A stretch of 34,294 nucleotides of DNA from an uncultured Bacteroidaceae bacterium (lineage in GTDB: Bacteria; Bacteroidota; Bacteroidia; Bacteroidales; Bacteroidaceae), in assembly GCA_944320785.1 (NCBI GenBank), contig CALUIR010000028.1:1-34294 (forward strand). The letters run 5' to 3'. The position numbers were made by a program, and so were the translations under genes. Shown here in pieces: positions 22,877-31,440 of this stretch. The notes under the pieces were generated by a model, which saw nothing but the letters and a program-made list of their open reading frames with translations, was not told the origin of the DNA and searched no databases. Position 1 is the first letter of the stretch; every line of letters starts with the position of its first letter.

Positions 22877-24391
22877 TCATTCCAAAGTGCCTGTGGCTTT
22901 TCTCAAGCAGGCTTGCGTGAGCCTGACGTCTATTTGTGCGTCTATCTTTTCAGACTGGGCAGACAGCCATGCGGTATGGGCTTCGAGGACATTGCTGGGA
23001 GGTATGACTCCTTCCTCAAAACCGAGAGTTGCATAACGGAGGTTCTCATTGGCTTTTTCCATGTTTTTTTGCGCCATGGCAAGCTTCTTTTCCGCCTCAT
23101 GTACTTGGAAGGCCGATTGGTTGACTTGGAGTTCCACTTTTTCGCGGGCATCCTCCAATTGGTAGCGTGCGATACGTGCCTCTGCTTTTGCGGCTTTCGT
23201 TTTATAGATGCCTTCTCCCCAATGGCAGATGGGGATTTTGAGCATGACTCCGACGTTGAACATGCCTTTGAATTTGTTTTCAAAGCTGTTGAATACGGAA
23301 GGGTTGGTGATCACGTAATTTCCCATGAGCGCGAGGGTGGGCAGATGCCCGGAACGTGTGACACGCACTTTTTGCTCATAGATTCCGCTTGCTATTTCCA
23401 GGCTTTTCAGTTCTGGCCGGTTTTGGTAAGCAAGTTCCATGTTGGCTGGTATTTCTTCGTTTGCAAAGGCGATGTCCTCTAAATTCTCATCTGCCAAAGT
23501 AGGTGTCGTGTTCAGTTCCAATCCACATAGTTGGCATAATAACATTCGGGCGAGGGTCAGCCCATCCTCCACTTTGGTGAGCGTCATTTCGGCTTCGTTC
23601 ACTTTGACTTTTACGGACAATCCGTCAGCCTTCGTGGCAACCCCTTCCGCAATCATCTTTTCAATGTCGTCATTCAGTTTCTGGAGTAGTTGGAGATATC
23701 CTTCGGCCAGTTCTTTTTTTGCAGAAAGTGACACCACTTGCCAATAAGCTTGGTCGGTGGCCAAAATGATATCTTGCAGTGCAGCATCATGCTGTTCTTG
23801 TGCCAATTGCTCGGCATATCGGGTTATTTTGTTATAGGCTCTGATTTTTCCTCCCATGTAAAGAGGTTGCGTGAGGGTAACAACTCCTGCATAGATGTTG
23901 CGTGTATCAGTGCGGAAAGCATCAATGATAGATGTTCCTATCGCGTTGAGCGGACTGGCAATGTCGATGGCCGAAAGCGCTCCTGCCAATTGTGAAAAGA
24001 GGGGATTGGCTGCGAGTGCAGGTTGGCTTTGCATGAGTCCTTGCATGCTGTTTTGTATTCCTCCTTGCAATTGAGTGCCGACTCCTGTAAGGGCATTTTT
24101 CTGTTCATCGTTTAGCAGGGAAAATTCTTTTTGATTGCGCATGTACATTCCTGTTGCTGAAATTTCAGGGAAATAGTTGGTAAAAGCGGCTTTTCGTTGA
24201 TAGTGCGCAGCATTGGTTTTTTCCTTTGCTATTTTCAGGTTCTTGTTATTCTGGATGGCGAGGGCGCGGCAGCTGTCTAACGTTAATACGCTCTGTGCCT
24301 GCACAGGCAGGATAAAACACGTAGCGGCTATGAAGATGGTCAGTGCTTTTGCCTGTTTGGAGAAAAGGGTTGCCGATGATTGTTTGTACAT
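22877..24391 (-). CDS. TolC-family outer-membrane efflux protein
   Basis: 504 residues. Start at MYKQSSATLFSKQ, which gives a signal peptide ending VQAQ. The mature protein starts SVLTLDSCRALAIQNNKNLK, the standard TolC opening. Two long helical repeats follow with beta-strand blocks (NIYAGVVTLTQPLYMGGKI and MFNVGVMLKIPICHWGEG), as in the trimeric channel fold. It would form the outer-membrane exit for the HlyD/ABC-2 exporter encoded downstream (52 bp to the chosen HlyD start). The promoter at 24438-24478 is well formed. Base composition is lower in G+C than in the permeases (27 G or C in the 60 bp at 23761-23820). Confidence 0.9.
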   Translation of the reverse strand: MYKQSSATLFSKQAKALTIFIAATCFILPVQAQSVLTLDSCRALAIQNNKNLKIAKEKTNAAHYQRKAAFTNYFPEISATGMYMRNQKEFSLLNDEQKNALTGVGTQLQGGIQNSMQGLMQSQPALAANPLFSQLAGALSAIDIASPLNAIGTSIIDAFRTDTRNIYAGVVTLTQPLYMGGKIRAYNKITRYAEQLAQEQHDAALQDIILATDQAYWQVVSLSAKKELAEGYLQLLQKLNDDIEKMIAEGVATKADGLSVKVKVNEAEMTLTKVEDGLTLARMLLCQLCGLELNTTPTLADENLEDIAFANEEIPANMELAYQNRPELKSLEIASGIYEQKVRVTRSGHLPTLALMGNYVITNPSVFNSFENKFKGMFNVGVMLKIPICHWGEGIYKTKAAKAEARIARYQLEDAREKVELQVNQSAFQVHEAEKKLAMAQKNMEKANENLRYATLGFEEGVIPPSNVLEAHTAWLSAQSEKIDAQIDVRLTQACLRKATGTLE

Positions 24392-24437
24392 GCCTTTGAT
24401 ATTTAAACATGCTCGTGATTGCGCATGCAACTTTTTG

Positions 24438-24478
24438 CGAAAATAGATACATCCTTGGATATGGCAAAGTTCCTTAAC
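24438..24478 (-). promoter_or_regulatory. Promoter of the TolC-HlyD-permease operon
   Basis: On the minus strand TTTG (24475-24478), a 19-nt spacer, and TATTTTCG (24438-24445), one mismatch from TAnnTTTG, 46 nt before the ATG at 24391. Confidence 0.55.
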
Positions 24479-24729
24479 TTTTTTTATAAAGAATCCTGGT
24501 CGTGCCTGTTGGAGACTGAAGATTTGCAGCATGGCGTTTTTCCTTTCCTTATTAATAATTGATAAATAGATATGGGCATTCTGTTTTAAAAAAGGTTGAT
24601 GCGATGTTGCTTGTGGAAAAGCTTGAACTGTGTTTTTTAGATTGTATTGTTTTTGTATCCTGTTGCTTTGGCAACTTTTCGATAACGTCGTTTTTCCGCT
24701 GTCTGCATGGTGGTATAGAGGAAATTCCA
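24479..24729. other. Divergent intergenic region, nothing recognised
   Basis: AT-rich gap between the tolC promoter and the tsaB -7 element. I find no convincing short gene, tRNA or terminator. TTGC-TTTG-GCAA near 24663-24674 is a small dyad. Confidence 0.35.
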
Positions 24730-24737
24730 TATCTTTG
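24730..24737 (+). promoter_or_regulatory. -7 element upstream of tsaB
   Basis: TATCTTTG, a perfect TAnnTTTG match, 26 nt before the ATG at 24764. No -33 TTTG at the usual spacing. Confidence 0.45.
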
Positions 24738-24763
24738 CCACGTGAAAGGATTCCATTTGAATT

Positions 24764-25459
24764 ATGGCTTGCATATTGCATATTGAAACCTCTACGGAGG
24801 TCTGTTCCGTTGCGGCGAGTGAGGAAGGCATGCTTCTTTTTGCGAAAGAAGATCGCGCAGGGCATTCGCATGCGGAGTCTTTAGGTACGTTTGTAGATGA
24901 AGCATTATCGTTTGTTGATGCGCGTGGGCTTTCATTGGCTGCGGTTGCGGTTAGTTGCGGGCCAGGTTCGTACACCGGTTTGCGTATTGGAGTTTCCATG
25001 GCAAAGGGGATTTGCTATGGCCGTGGCGTGCCTTTGTTGGGGATTCCTACTTTAGAGGTGCTTTGTGTGCCAGTCCTGTTGCATCATGAACTTCCTGATG
25101 ATGCTTTGCTTTGTCCGATGCTGGATGCCCGGCGTATGGAGGTGTATGCCGCTGTTTATGATCGTGCTTTAGGCATGCGGCGTGGAGTGCAGGCAGACAT
25201 TGTGGACGGGGATGTTGTTTATCGTGAGTTTTTGGATGCCCATCCGGTATATTTCTTTGGCAATGGTGCAATGAAATGCCGCAAAGCCTTGGCAAGCCAT
25301 CCGAATGCGCATTTTATTGAAGAAGTGGAACCTTTGGCGAAAATGATGTTCCCTTTGGCAGAAAAAGCCTTGTTGAAAGGAGACATGAAGGATGTGGCTT
25401 ATTTTGAACCATTTTATTTGAAAGAATTTGTGGCATCAAAACCTAAAAAACTATTGTGA
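24764..25459 (+). CDS. tsaB: tRNA threonylcarbamoyladenosine biosynthesis protein TsaB
   Basis: 231 residues. TsaB partners with TsaD and TsaE to transfer threonylcarbamoyl to A37 of ANN-decoding tRNAs. The ASKHA-fold N-terminus is clear: ILHIETSTEVCSVAAS, HSHAESLGTFVDEAL and the phosphate-loop region AVSCGPGSYTGLRIGVSMAKG. The C-terminal half matches TsaB (LDARRMEVYAAVYD; YFEPFYLKEFVASKPKK). TsaB lacks the metal-binding His pair of TsaD, so this is not TsaD. Head of a four-gene run; the next ATG is 2 bp after its stop. Confidence 0.94.
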   Translation: MACILHIETSTEVCSVAASEEGMLLFAKEDRAGHSHAESLGTFVDEALSFVDARGLSLAAVAVSCGPGSYTGLRIGVSMAKGICYGRGVPLLGIPTLEVLCVPVLLHHELPDDALLCPMLDARRMEVYAAVYDRALGMRRGVQADIVDGDVVYREFLDAHPVYFFGNGAMKCRKALASHPNAHFIEEVEPLAKMMFPLAEKALLKGDMKDVAYFEPFYLKEFVASKPKKLL

Positions 25460-25461
25460 TT

Positions 25462-26076
25462 ATGAATATGGATGATTTGAAGTACAATACTCAAGAGAGG
25501 CCTTTGTTGCTTCCAGAATATGGACGGAGTGTGCAGAACATGGTGGATTATGCTGTGTCTATTCCTGATCGCGCAGAACGCCAGCGGTGTGCAAATACCA
25601 TCGTGGATATCATGGGTAACATGTTCCCGCATTTGCGTGACATACCCGATTTCAACCATAAGCTATGGGACCATTTGGCTATTATGGCTGATTTTAAGTT
25701 AGACATTGATTATCCATGTGACATTGTGAGAAAAGACACGCTCTGCACACGGCCCGATAACATTTCTTATCCCAAAGGCGCGATTCGTTACCGGCATTAT
25801 GGACGTGGGGTACAGGAATTGGTAGCTAAAGCGGTAGATTATCCTGAAGGTGAAGAAAGGCAACGTCTGGTGTTGCTTATTGCCAACCACATGAAGAAAT
25901 GTTTTTTGGCTTGGAATAAGGATGTTGTGGATGATCAGAAAATATTTGATGATCTTCGGGAATATTCGAATGGTGCTATTGATTTGGATGCAGAGGAAGT
26001 GCATTTATGGGATCAGAAAATGTTTGGCCAGCAACGTAAGGGTAAACAGGGCAAGCGTCGTCAGAAAAACGGTTGA
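25462..26076 (+). CDS. DUF4290 family protein
   Basis: 204 residues (ATG at 25462; a GTG at 25456 overlaps the tsaB stop). A soluble, mostly helical protein with the family blocks LKYNTQERPLLLPEYGRSVQ, MFPHLRDIPDFNHKLWDHL and YRHYGRGVQELV, and a strongly basic tail (RKGKQGKRRQKNG). DUF4290 is confined to Bacteroidota and has no assigned activity; the basic tail would fit RNA or ribosome contact, which is inference. It sits between tsaB and murA on the same strand. Confidence 0.88.
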   Translation: MNMDDLKYNTQERPLLLPEYGRSVQNMVDYAVSIPDRAERQRCANTIVDIMGNMFPHLRDIPDFNHKLWDHLAIMADFKLDIDYPCDIVRKDTLCTRPDNISYPKGAIRYRHYGRGVQELVAKAVDYPEGEERQRLVLLIANHMKKCFLAWNKDVVDDQKIFDDLREYSNGAIDLDAEEVHLWDQKMFGQQRKGKQGKRRQKNG

Positions 26077-26078
26077 TG

Positions 26079-26088
26079 AAAGGAGGTG
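26079..26088 (+). promoter_or_regulatory. Strong Shine-Dalgarno sequence before murA
   Basis: AAAGGAGGTG lies 3 nt upstream of the ATG at 26092 (5 nt from AGGAGG). Its AAGGAGGTG core is fully complementary to the usual 16S rRNA 3' end. Most other genes in this window have A-rich leaders without such a site. It supports the ATG at 26092 over the GTG at 26086. Confidence 0.7.
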
Positions 26089-26091
26089 CGC

Positions 26092-27396
26092 ATGGCATCA
26101 TTTATTATAGAAGGAGGGCATAGGTTAGAAGGAGAGATAGCTCCGCAAGGTGCCAAGAATGAGGTGCTGCAAATCATCTGTGCTACTTTGCTGACCGAGG
26201 AAGAAGTCGTGGTGCATAATGTGCCTGACATACTGGACGTGAACAATCTCATCCAATTGCTGCGTGACATGGGGGTGGAAGTGTCAAAAGAGGGCATGGA
26301 TACTTACCGTTTCAAGGCTGCGGATGTGGATTTGGCCTTCTTGGGAAGTGATGAGTTCCTGAAGAAGTGTGCTGCTTTGCGTGGTTCTGTGATGTTGATG
26401 GGGCCTTTGGTCGCCCGTTTTGGGAAGGCAGTGATATCCCGTCCGGGAGGTGACAAAATCGGCCGCAGGAGGCTGGACACACATTTTGCCGGCATTCGTG
26501 CTTTGGGTGCGCATTTCACATATGATGCTTGCCGGGGCGTTTATGAAGTGACAGCATCGCGTTTGGAAGGATGCTATATGTTGCTTGATGAAGCTTCCAT
26601 TACCGGCACCGCCAATATTGTGATGGCTGCCGTCCTCGCACGTGGCACTACTACTATTTATAATGCTGCTTGTGAGCCTTATTTGCAGCAATTGTGCAAG
26701 ATGCTCAACCGTATGGGGGCGCGCATTAGTGGGATTGCGTCGAATTTGCTTTCCATTGAAGGGGTAGAGTCATTGGGGGGGGCAGAGCATACTGTGCTGC
26801 CTGACATGATTGAGGTAGGAAGCTTTATCGGCATGGCCGCCATGACAGGCAGCAGGTTGACCATTAAAGACGTGTCTTATGCTAATCTCGGTATTATTCC
26901 TGAAAGTTTCCGTCGCCTTGGCATACGTCTTGAGCAACAAGGGGACGACATTCTGGTTCCGGCACAGGAAAGTTATGAGATAGAATCATTCATTGATGGT
27001 TCCATAATGACGATTGCCGATGCGCCTTGGCCCGGCCTTACGCCTGATTTGCTTAGCGTGCTGCTTGTGGTGGCGACCCAAGCGAAAGGAAGCGTGCTGA
27101 TTCACCAGAAAATGTTTGAAAGCCGGCTTTTCTTCGTGGATAAGCTGATAGATATGGGTGCGCAGATTATATTGTGCGACCCGCACCGTGCTGTTGTCAT
27201 CGGGCATAACCACGCATTTCGTTTGCGCGGAGGGAATATGGTGTCGCCAGACATTCGTGCAGGCATAGCCTTGCTTATAGCCGCGATGAGTGCGGACGGG
27301 ACAAGCCGCATACATAATATAGAACAGATAGACCGTGGGTATCAGGACATAGAGCATCGTTTGAATGCTGTTGGAGCCCGCATTACACGCATCTGA
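26092..27396 (+). CDS. murA: UDP-N-acetylglucosamine 1-carboxyvinyltransferase MurA (Asp type)
   Basis: 434 residues. Transfers enolpyruvate from PEP to UDP-GlcNAc, the first committed step of peptidoglycan synthesis. The EPSP-synthase-like fold is clear: [21 protein letters not shown] at the N-terminus with the catalytic Lys-Asn pair, [20 protein letters not shown], and [14 protein letters not shown]. The active-site loop reads PGGDKIG: the usual cysteine (Cys115 of E. coli) is Asp121 here (GAC at 26452-26454). Asp-type MurA is active but not alkylated by fosfomycin. Preceded by a strong Shine-Dalgarno sequence; rimM starts 2 bp after its stop region. Confidence 0.95.
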   Translation: MASFIIEGGHRLEGEIAPQGAKNEVLQIICATLLTEEEVVVHNVPDILDVNNLIQLLRDMGVEVSKEGMDTYRFKAADVDLAFLGSDEFLKKCAALRGSVMLMGPLVARFGKAVISRPGGDKIGRRRLDTHFAGIRALGAHFTYDACRGVYEVTASRLEGCYMLLDEASITGTANIVMAAVLARGTTTIYNAACEPYLQQLCKMLNRMGARISGIASNLLSIEGVESLGGAEHTVLPDMIEVGSFIGMAAMTGSRLTIKDVSYANLGIIPESFRRLGIRLEQQGDDILVPAQESYEIESFIDGSIMTIADAPWPGLTPDLLSVLLVVATQAKGSVLIHQKMFESRLFFVDKLIDMGAQIILCDPHRAVVIGHNHAFRLRGGNMVSPDIRAGIALLIAAMSADGTSRIHNIEQIDRGYQDIEHRLNAVGARITRI

Positions 27397-27397
27397 C

Positions 27398-27922
27398 ATG
27401 ATACGGAAAGAGGAAGTATATAAGATTGGCTTGTTCAACAAGCCTCATGGCGTGAAGGGCGAGTTGTCTTTCACCTTTGTGGACGATATTTTTGACCGTG
27501 TGGATTGCGATTATCTGATATGCCAGATGGATGGCATTCTTGTTCCTTTTTTCATTGAGGAATACCGTTTCAAGTCAGGCACGGTGGCCTTGGTGAAATT
27601 GGAAGGGGTGGATACGGCAGAGGATGCCCGCCGTTTTACGAATGTGGAGGTTTATTTCCCTGTGAAATACCGGCAAGAAGATGTTGAAGCAGGGTATCCT
27701 GCATCATGGCATTACTTTGAAGGATTCTATGTGGACGATGTCCGTCATGGCCGTTTGGGGCAAGTCCTTCATGTGGATGATTCTACTGCGAATGTGCTTT
27801 TCACGATTTCCCGGCCGGATGGGGAACTGCTTGTGCCTGTTTCCGAGGAATTGGTGCTTCATGTGGATCATCTGGCGCGCGTAATCAGGATGGAACTTCC
27901 TGACGGGCTTTTGGAATTGTAA
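27398..27922 (+). CDS. rimM: Ribosome maturation factor RimM
   Basis: 174 residues starting at [20 protein letters not shown]. Binds S19 and helps mature the 30S head. The N-terminal RimM barrel ([34 protein letters not shown]) is followed by a PRC-barrel-like C-terminal domain ([32 protein letters not shown]). The ATG lies 2 bp after the murA stop. Last gene of the run; a bidirectional hairpin follows immediately. Confidence 0.93.
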   Translation: MIRKEEVYKIGLFNKPHGVKGELSFTFVDDIFDRVDCDYLICQMDGILVPFFIEEYRFKSGTVALVKLEGVDTAEDARRFTNVEVYFPVKYRQEDVEAGYPASWHYFEGFYVDDVRHGRLGQVLHVDDSTANVLFTISRPDGELLVPVSEELVLHVDHLARVIRMELPDGLLEL

Positions 27923-27955
27923 AAAAAGGATATGCCGGAAGACATATCCTTTTTT
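27922..27955. terminator. Bidirectional terminator between rimM and rseP
   Basis: AAAAAAGGATATG pairs with CATATCCTTTTTT over an 8-nt loop. T runs are present on both strands, fitting the convergent genes on either side; the left arm begins at the last base of the rimM stop. Confidence 0.88.
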
Positions 27956-27976
27956 ATGGAATTGCAGGACTGTTGC

Positions 27977-29311
27977 TCAGAAAAGGAATCTTACCACATC
28001 GTTGAAATTGGCCCAAATCAGCAGTCCGAATAGAATGAACATTCCTGCCATTTGGGCATATTCCATGAATTTGTCACTGGGTTTGCGGCGGGCGATGATT
28101 TCGTAAAGCAGGAACAGCACATGTCCTCCATCGAGTGCAGGGATTGGCAATATATTCATGAATGCCAGGATGATGGAGAGGAATGCGGTCATGGACCAGA
28201 AACGATACCAGTCCCATGTGGCGGGAAATATGCTTCCGATGGTGCCGAAGCCGCCCAAGCTGTTGGCTCCTTCCTTGGTGAATACATATTTCATGTCGCT
28301 TACGTAACCTTTCAAGGTATTTACGCCCAGCATGACACCGGCAGGGAAGGAACCGAAGAAACTGTATTCTATTTCTACAGGCTTGTATATCTTGCTTAGC
28401 GGAATTGGGACTATGCCCGCCATCCCGGCAGAATCCGTTGCAAATGTGAGCGTGTCTGTCACACCGGCACGTGAATAAGCAAGTGTGACTTGGGTGTTTC
28501 CCTCGTCTTTTCCTTTGAGCTTGTCTAATTCATCCGTGAATTGTTTCCATGAATCTACTGGGATGCTGTTTATGGAAAGAATCTTGTCGCCTTTCCGCAA
28601 TCCAGCCATTGCTGCCGGTTTTCCGGGGCTGACAGAATCTATTTGGCAAGGCAGGCGGTAGGCGATGAAAGGTTCTTTGTCTTTGCTGATATCGAGCAAA
28701 CTGAGTTCAGGTACATAAACAGATGTTTCTTTCCCTTCGCGAAGCACTTTTACTTCGGTGGCGTCAATGATGCTCCGTAACATATCCATGTTGAAGCGTT
28801 CCAATTTCTTCCCGTCAGCAGAAAGAAGGATGTCCCCGTCTTTGAATCCGGCTTCTTTGGCCCGTTGGCTGAACTCCATGCCATACGACATTTCTTGCAG
28901 GGGAATGTAGCTGTCTCCCCATTTGAAAAGAATCATGGAATAAATGAAAAGTGCCAACAGGAAGTTGAACAACACGCCGGCCACCATGACCATCAAGCGT
29001 TGTCCGGCAGGTTTAGAGCGGAATTCCCAAGGTTGTGCAGGCTTTTTCATCTGCTCTGTGTCAAGGGACTCATCAATCATTCCCGCTATTTTCACGTAAC
29101 CGCCTAATGGAAGCCAGCCTATGGCATATTCGGTGTCGCTTTTCTTCGGCTTGAATTTGAACAGGGTGAACCACGGGTCAAAGAACAAGCAGAATTTCTC
29201 GACCCGTATTTTGAATAAGCGTGCAAAGAGGAAGTGTCCGGCCTCATGCACGATGACCAGCAGCGAAAGGCTCATGATGAGTTGCAGGGCACGGATTAAG
29301 AATGTTTCCAT
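27977..29311 (-). CDS. rseP: RIP metalloprotease RseP (site-2 protease)
   Basis: 444 residues. Intramembrane zinc protease of the M50 family. The zinc motif HEAGH is in the first helix (about residues 22-26) and the second motif NILPIPALDGGH is near the C-terminus, with the Asp ligand. Two PDZ domains lie between them (about 145-215, with AGFKDGDILLSADGKKL; and about 225-300, with AMAGLRKGDKILSINSIPV). In other bacteria it cleaves anti-sigma factors and cleared signal peptides. Downstream of dxr by 43 bp on the same strand; this dxr-rseP order is common in bacteria. Confidence 0.94.
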   Translation of the reverse strand: METFLIRALQLIMSLSLLVIVHEAGHFLFARLFKIRVEKFCLFFDPWFTLFKFKPKKSDTEYAIGWLPLGGYVKIAGMIDESLDTEQMKKPAQPWEFRSKPAGQRLMVMVAGVLFNFLLALFIYSMILFKWGDSYIPLQEMSYGMEFSQRAKEAGFKDGDILLSADGKKLERFNMDMLRSIIDATEVKVLREGKETSVYVPELSLLDISKDKEPFIAYRLPCQIDSVSPGKPAAMAGLRKGDKILSINSIPVDSWKQFTDELDKLKGKDEGNTQVTLAYSRAGVTDTLTFATDSAGMAGIVPIPLSKIYKPVEIEYSFFGSFPAGVMLGVNTLKGYVSDMKYVFTKEGANSLGGFGTIGSIFPATWDWYRFWSMTAFLSIILAFMNILPIPALDGGHVLFLLYEIIARRKPSDKFMEYAQMAGMFILFGLLIWANFNDVVRFLF

Positions 29312-29354
29312 TTCGTTTCTTTTCTATTCTTGTTTATAAATTGTTTTACACCGT

Positions 29355-30506
29355 TCATGCCAACAGGCTTTGTGCAAAACGTCTTGCTTCTGCATCAGTG
29401 GCCACATAATCATCATAGGAGGCTTTGCGGATGAAAGGCACGTTTTGCATGGTTTTCTCGATGATGTCGCTCATTTGGTAGAACTTCACACGATCCTGCA
29501 GGAATGCAGCCACCATGACTTCGTTGGCAGCATTGATGATGCAGGGCATGTTCCCGCCTTGCCGGAGGGCTTCATAGGCTAATGCCAAGTTCGGGAAACG
29601 TGATGTGTCGGGCGTTTCGAAAGTAAGTTCTTTGATTTGGTTGAAGTCGATGCGTTCGAACGGCGCATGCAGGCGGTCAGGATAAGAAAGTGCATATTGT
29701 ATGGGCAGTTTCATGTCCGGCATGCCTAATTGCGCTTTGATGGCTCCGTCCTCGAATTGCACCATGGAGTGAATGATGGATTGAGGATGGATGACCACCT
29801 CGATTTGTCCGGGAGCGGCATCAAAGAGCCATTTGGCTTCAATGACTTCAAATCCTTTGTTCATCATGGTGGCGGAGTCTATCGTTATTTTTGCGCCCAT
29901 TTTCCAATTGGGATGGTGCAAGGCTGCATCTTTGCCTGCTTGTTCCAGTTGTTGGCGCGTATAAGAGCGGAAAGGTCCTCCTGAAGCCGTGAGGATGATT
30001 TTCTCGATGGGGTTTCCTGTTTCTCCCACTAAGCATTGGAAGATGGCCGAATGTTCGGAATCTACAGGAATGACAGGCGCTTTGTGTTGCATGGCCAAGT
30101 CACGTACCAGTTCTCCGGCTACGACCAAAGTCTCTTTGTTGGCCAAGGCGATGACCTTTCCGGCACGTATGGCATGTATGGCAGGTTTCAGTCCGGCATA
30201 TCCCACCATTGCGGCCAATACGACATCGACAGGAGCCGCTTCCGCCACTTGTGCGATGGCATCTTCTCCGGCATACACTTTGACGGGCTGGCCGGCAAGT
30301 GCATTTTTTACTTGTGCGTACTTCTCTTTGTTGGCTATCACCACGGTGTCGGGATGGAATTTCCGTGCCTGCTCTATCAAGCGTTCGGCCTGATTGTTGG
30401 CAGTAAGCGCGTACACCTCATACAGGTCAGGATGTCTGGCGATGACTTCCAAGGCTTGTGTGCCGATAGAGCCGGTGGAGCCTAATATGGCGATTTGCTT
30501 TTTCAT
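29355..30506 (-). CDS. dxr: 1-deoxy-D-xylulose-5-phosphate reductoisomerase Dxr
   Basis: 383 residues from MKKQIAILGSTGSIGTQ. NADPH-dependent second step of the MEP isoprenoid pathway. GSTGSIGTQ is the NADPH loop; metal and substrate sites are in PVDSEHSAIFQ, ASGGPF, KMGAKITIDSATMMNKGFE and HPQSIIHSMV. The C-terminal helical domain is complete. The longer frame upstream (to 30569) is rejected because it overlaps the M23 gene. Lies 7 bp after the M23-type gene and 43 bp before rseP, so the three are likely one operon. PdxA, elsewhere in the window, also uses a DXP-derived route but is not otherwise linked. Confidence 0.95.
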   Translation of the reverse strand: MKKQIAILGSTGSIGTQALEVIARHPDLYEVYALTANNQAERLIEQARKFHPDTVVIANKEKYAQVKNALAGQPVKVYAGEDAIAQVAEAAPVDVVLAAMVGYAGLKPAIHAIRAGKVIALANKETLVVAGELVRDLAMQHKAPVIPVDSEHSAIFQCLVGETGNPIEKIILTASGGPFRSYTRQQLEQAGKDAALHHPNWKMGAKITIDSATMMNKGFEVIEAKWLFDAAPGQIEVVIHPQSIIHSMVQFEDGAIKAQLGMPDMKLPIQYALSYPDRLHAPFERIDFNQIKELTFETPDTSRFPNLALAYEALRQGGNMPCIINAANEVMVAAFLQDRVKFYQMSDIIEKTMQNVPFIRKASYDDYVATDAEARRFAQSLLA

Positions 30507-30513
30507 GTCACGT

Positions 30514-31374
30514 TTAAAAGATGATGTATTCTTCAGGATTGATGGGCCGCCCTCTTTTCCATAATTCAAAGTGGAGGAAGGGATGCGGGTTCGGTTGTTT
30601 TATCTTGTTTCCCAAGGCAATGGCTTCGCCTCCTTTCACTTCGTCTCCTTCGTTTTTCAGGAGCGGGCCGCAATGTTTGTAGATTGTTACAAGGTCCTGG
30701 CCGTGTTGTATGGCCATCACGTAGCCATAAGATGGCGTGTAGGAACTGATGACGATTGTCCCGTCAAGCACGGCAAGGATGTTTTCATCGGGCCTTGTGG
30801 CGATATCCACGCCATAGTGCCTCGCTTCAGGGTTGAAGTGGGCGGTGATGCCTCCGGAAGATGGCGTGTGCAGGAAGATGCCTTCTATGGAAGGGTCTTT
30901 GTTGATGGAGATAAGGTTGTATTTTTCTGTTTCTTCGTATTGTTTCCGGAATTCTTTTTCACGTTCGGTGGGAGGCATGAGCGAATCTGTCCTCAGGTTG
31001 GCCAGTGAATCGATGGAATGCACGGTGTCGGCCATGATTTTTCCTTTGAAAATATCTTGTATATTGACAATGTAAAGGTTTTGCTTGTCCAAAGCCTGTT
31101 GGAGGGAATCGGCCCGGAGGGCATTCTTCACGATTTGCGTCCTCACTTCGCTGTTCATGTATCCGGGAAGGTAGTTCTTCAAAGGTGTAAAGGCGATGAT
31201 GGCGGCAGCGATGGAGAACAGGATGATGGCCATGGCCAGCAGGAGATAGATGGCATTCAGCTTGGAGACACGTATGCCGGCCACTTCCTCTAACGTGTTT
31301 TCGTTGGTGATGGTCAGCTTGTATTTGAATTTTATGTTGTTCCAGAAAGCTTTGTTCCTTCTTTTTCTTGCCAT
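30514..31374 (-). CDS. M23-family peptidase-like protein, HxH motif altered
   Basis: 286 residues. A cytoplasmic basic start, one transmembrane helix (about 42-64), a periplasmic coiled region, and a LytM-type domain (about 150-286). The first zinc pair is present: His186 and Asp190 in RHYGVDIA. YKHCGPLL supplies a further active-site His. The usual HxH, with HLHFEL in most members, reads FLHFEL here: Phe266 replaces the first His, while His268 (metal ligand) remains. The metal site may therefore still form but the general-base His is missing, as in non-catalytic LytM proteins that activate amidases. First gene of the run with dxr and rseP; a -7 element lies at 31394-31401. Confidence 0.85.
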   Translation of the reverse strand: MARKRRNKAFWNNIKFKYKLTITNENTLEEVAGIRVSKLNAIYLLLAMAIILFSIAAAIIAFTPLKNYLPGYMNSEVRTQIVKNALRADSLQQALDKQNLYIVNIQDIFKGKIMADTVHSIDSLANLRTDSLMPPTEREKEFRKQYEETEKYNLISINKDPSIEGIFLHTPSSGGITAHFNPEARHYGVDIATRPDENILAVLDGTIVISSYTPSYGYVMAIQHGQDLVTIYKHCGPLLKNEGDEVKGGEAIALGNKIKQPNPHPFLHFELWKRGRPINPEEYIIF

Positions 31375-31393
31375 GGCAGTATTGTATGAGTTG

Positions 31394-31401
31394 CAAAGAT
31401 A
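31394..31401 (-). promoter_or_regulatory. -7 element upstream of the M23-dxr-rseP run
   Basis: TATCTTTG on the minus strand, 19 nt before the ATG at 31374. No -33 match at the usual spacing. Confidence 0.45.
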
Positions 31402-31440
31402 GGGATTTACCTTTTAGGGGGCTTTCTTCCTTTATTCATT

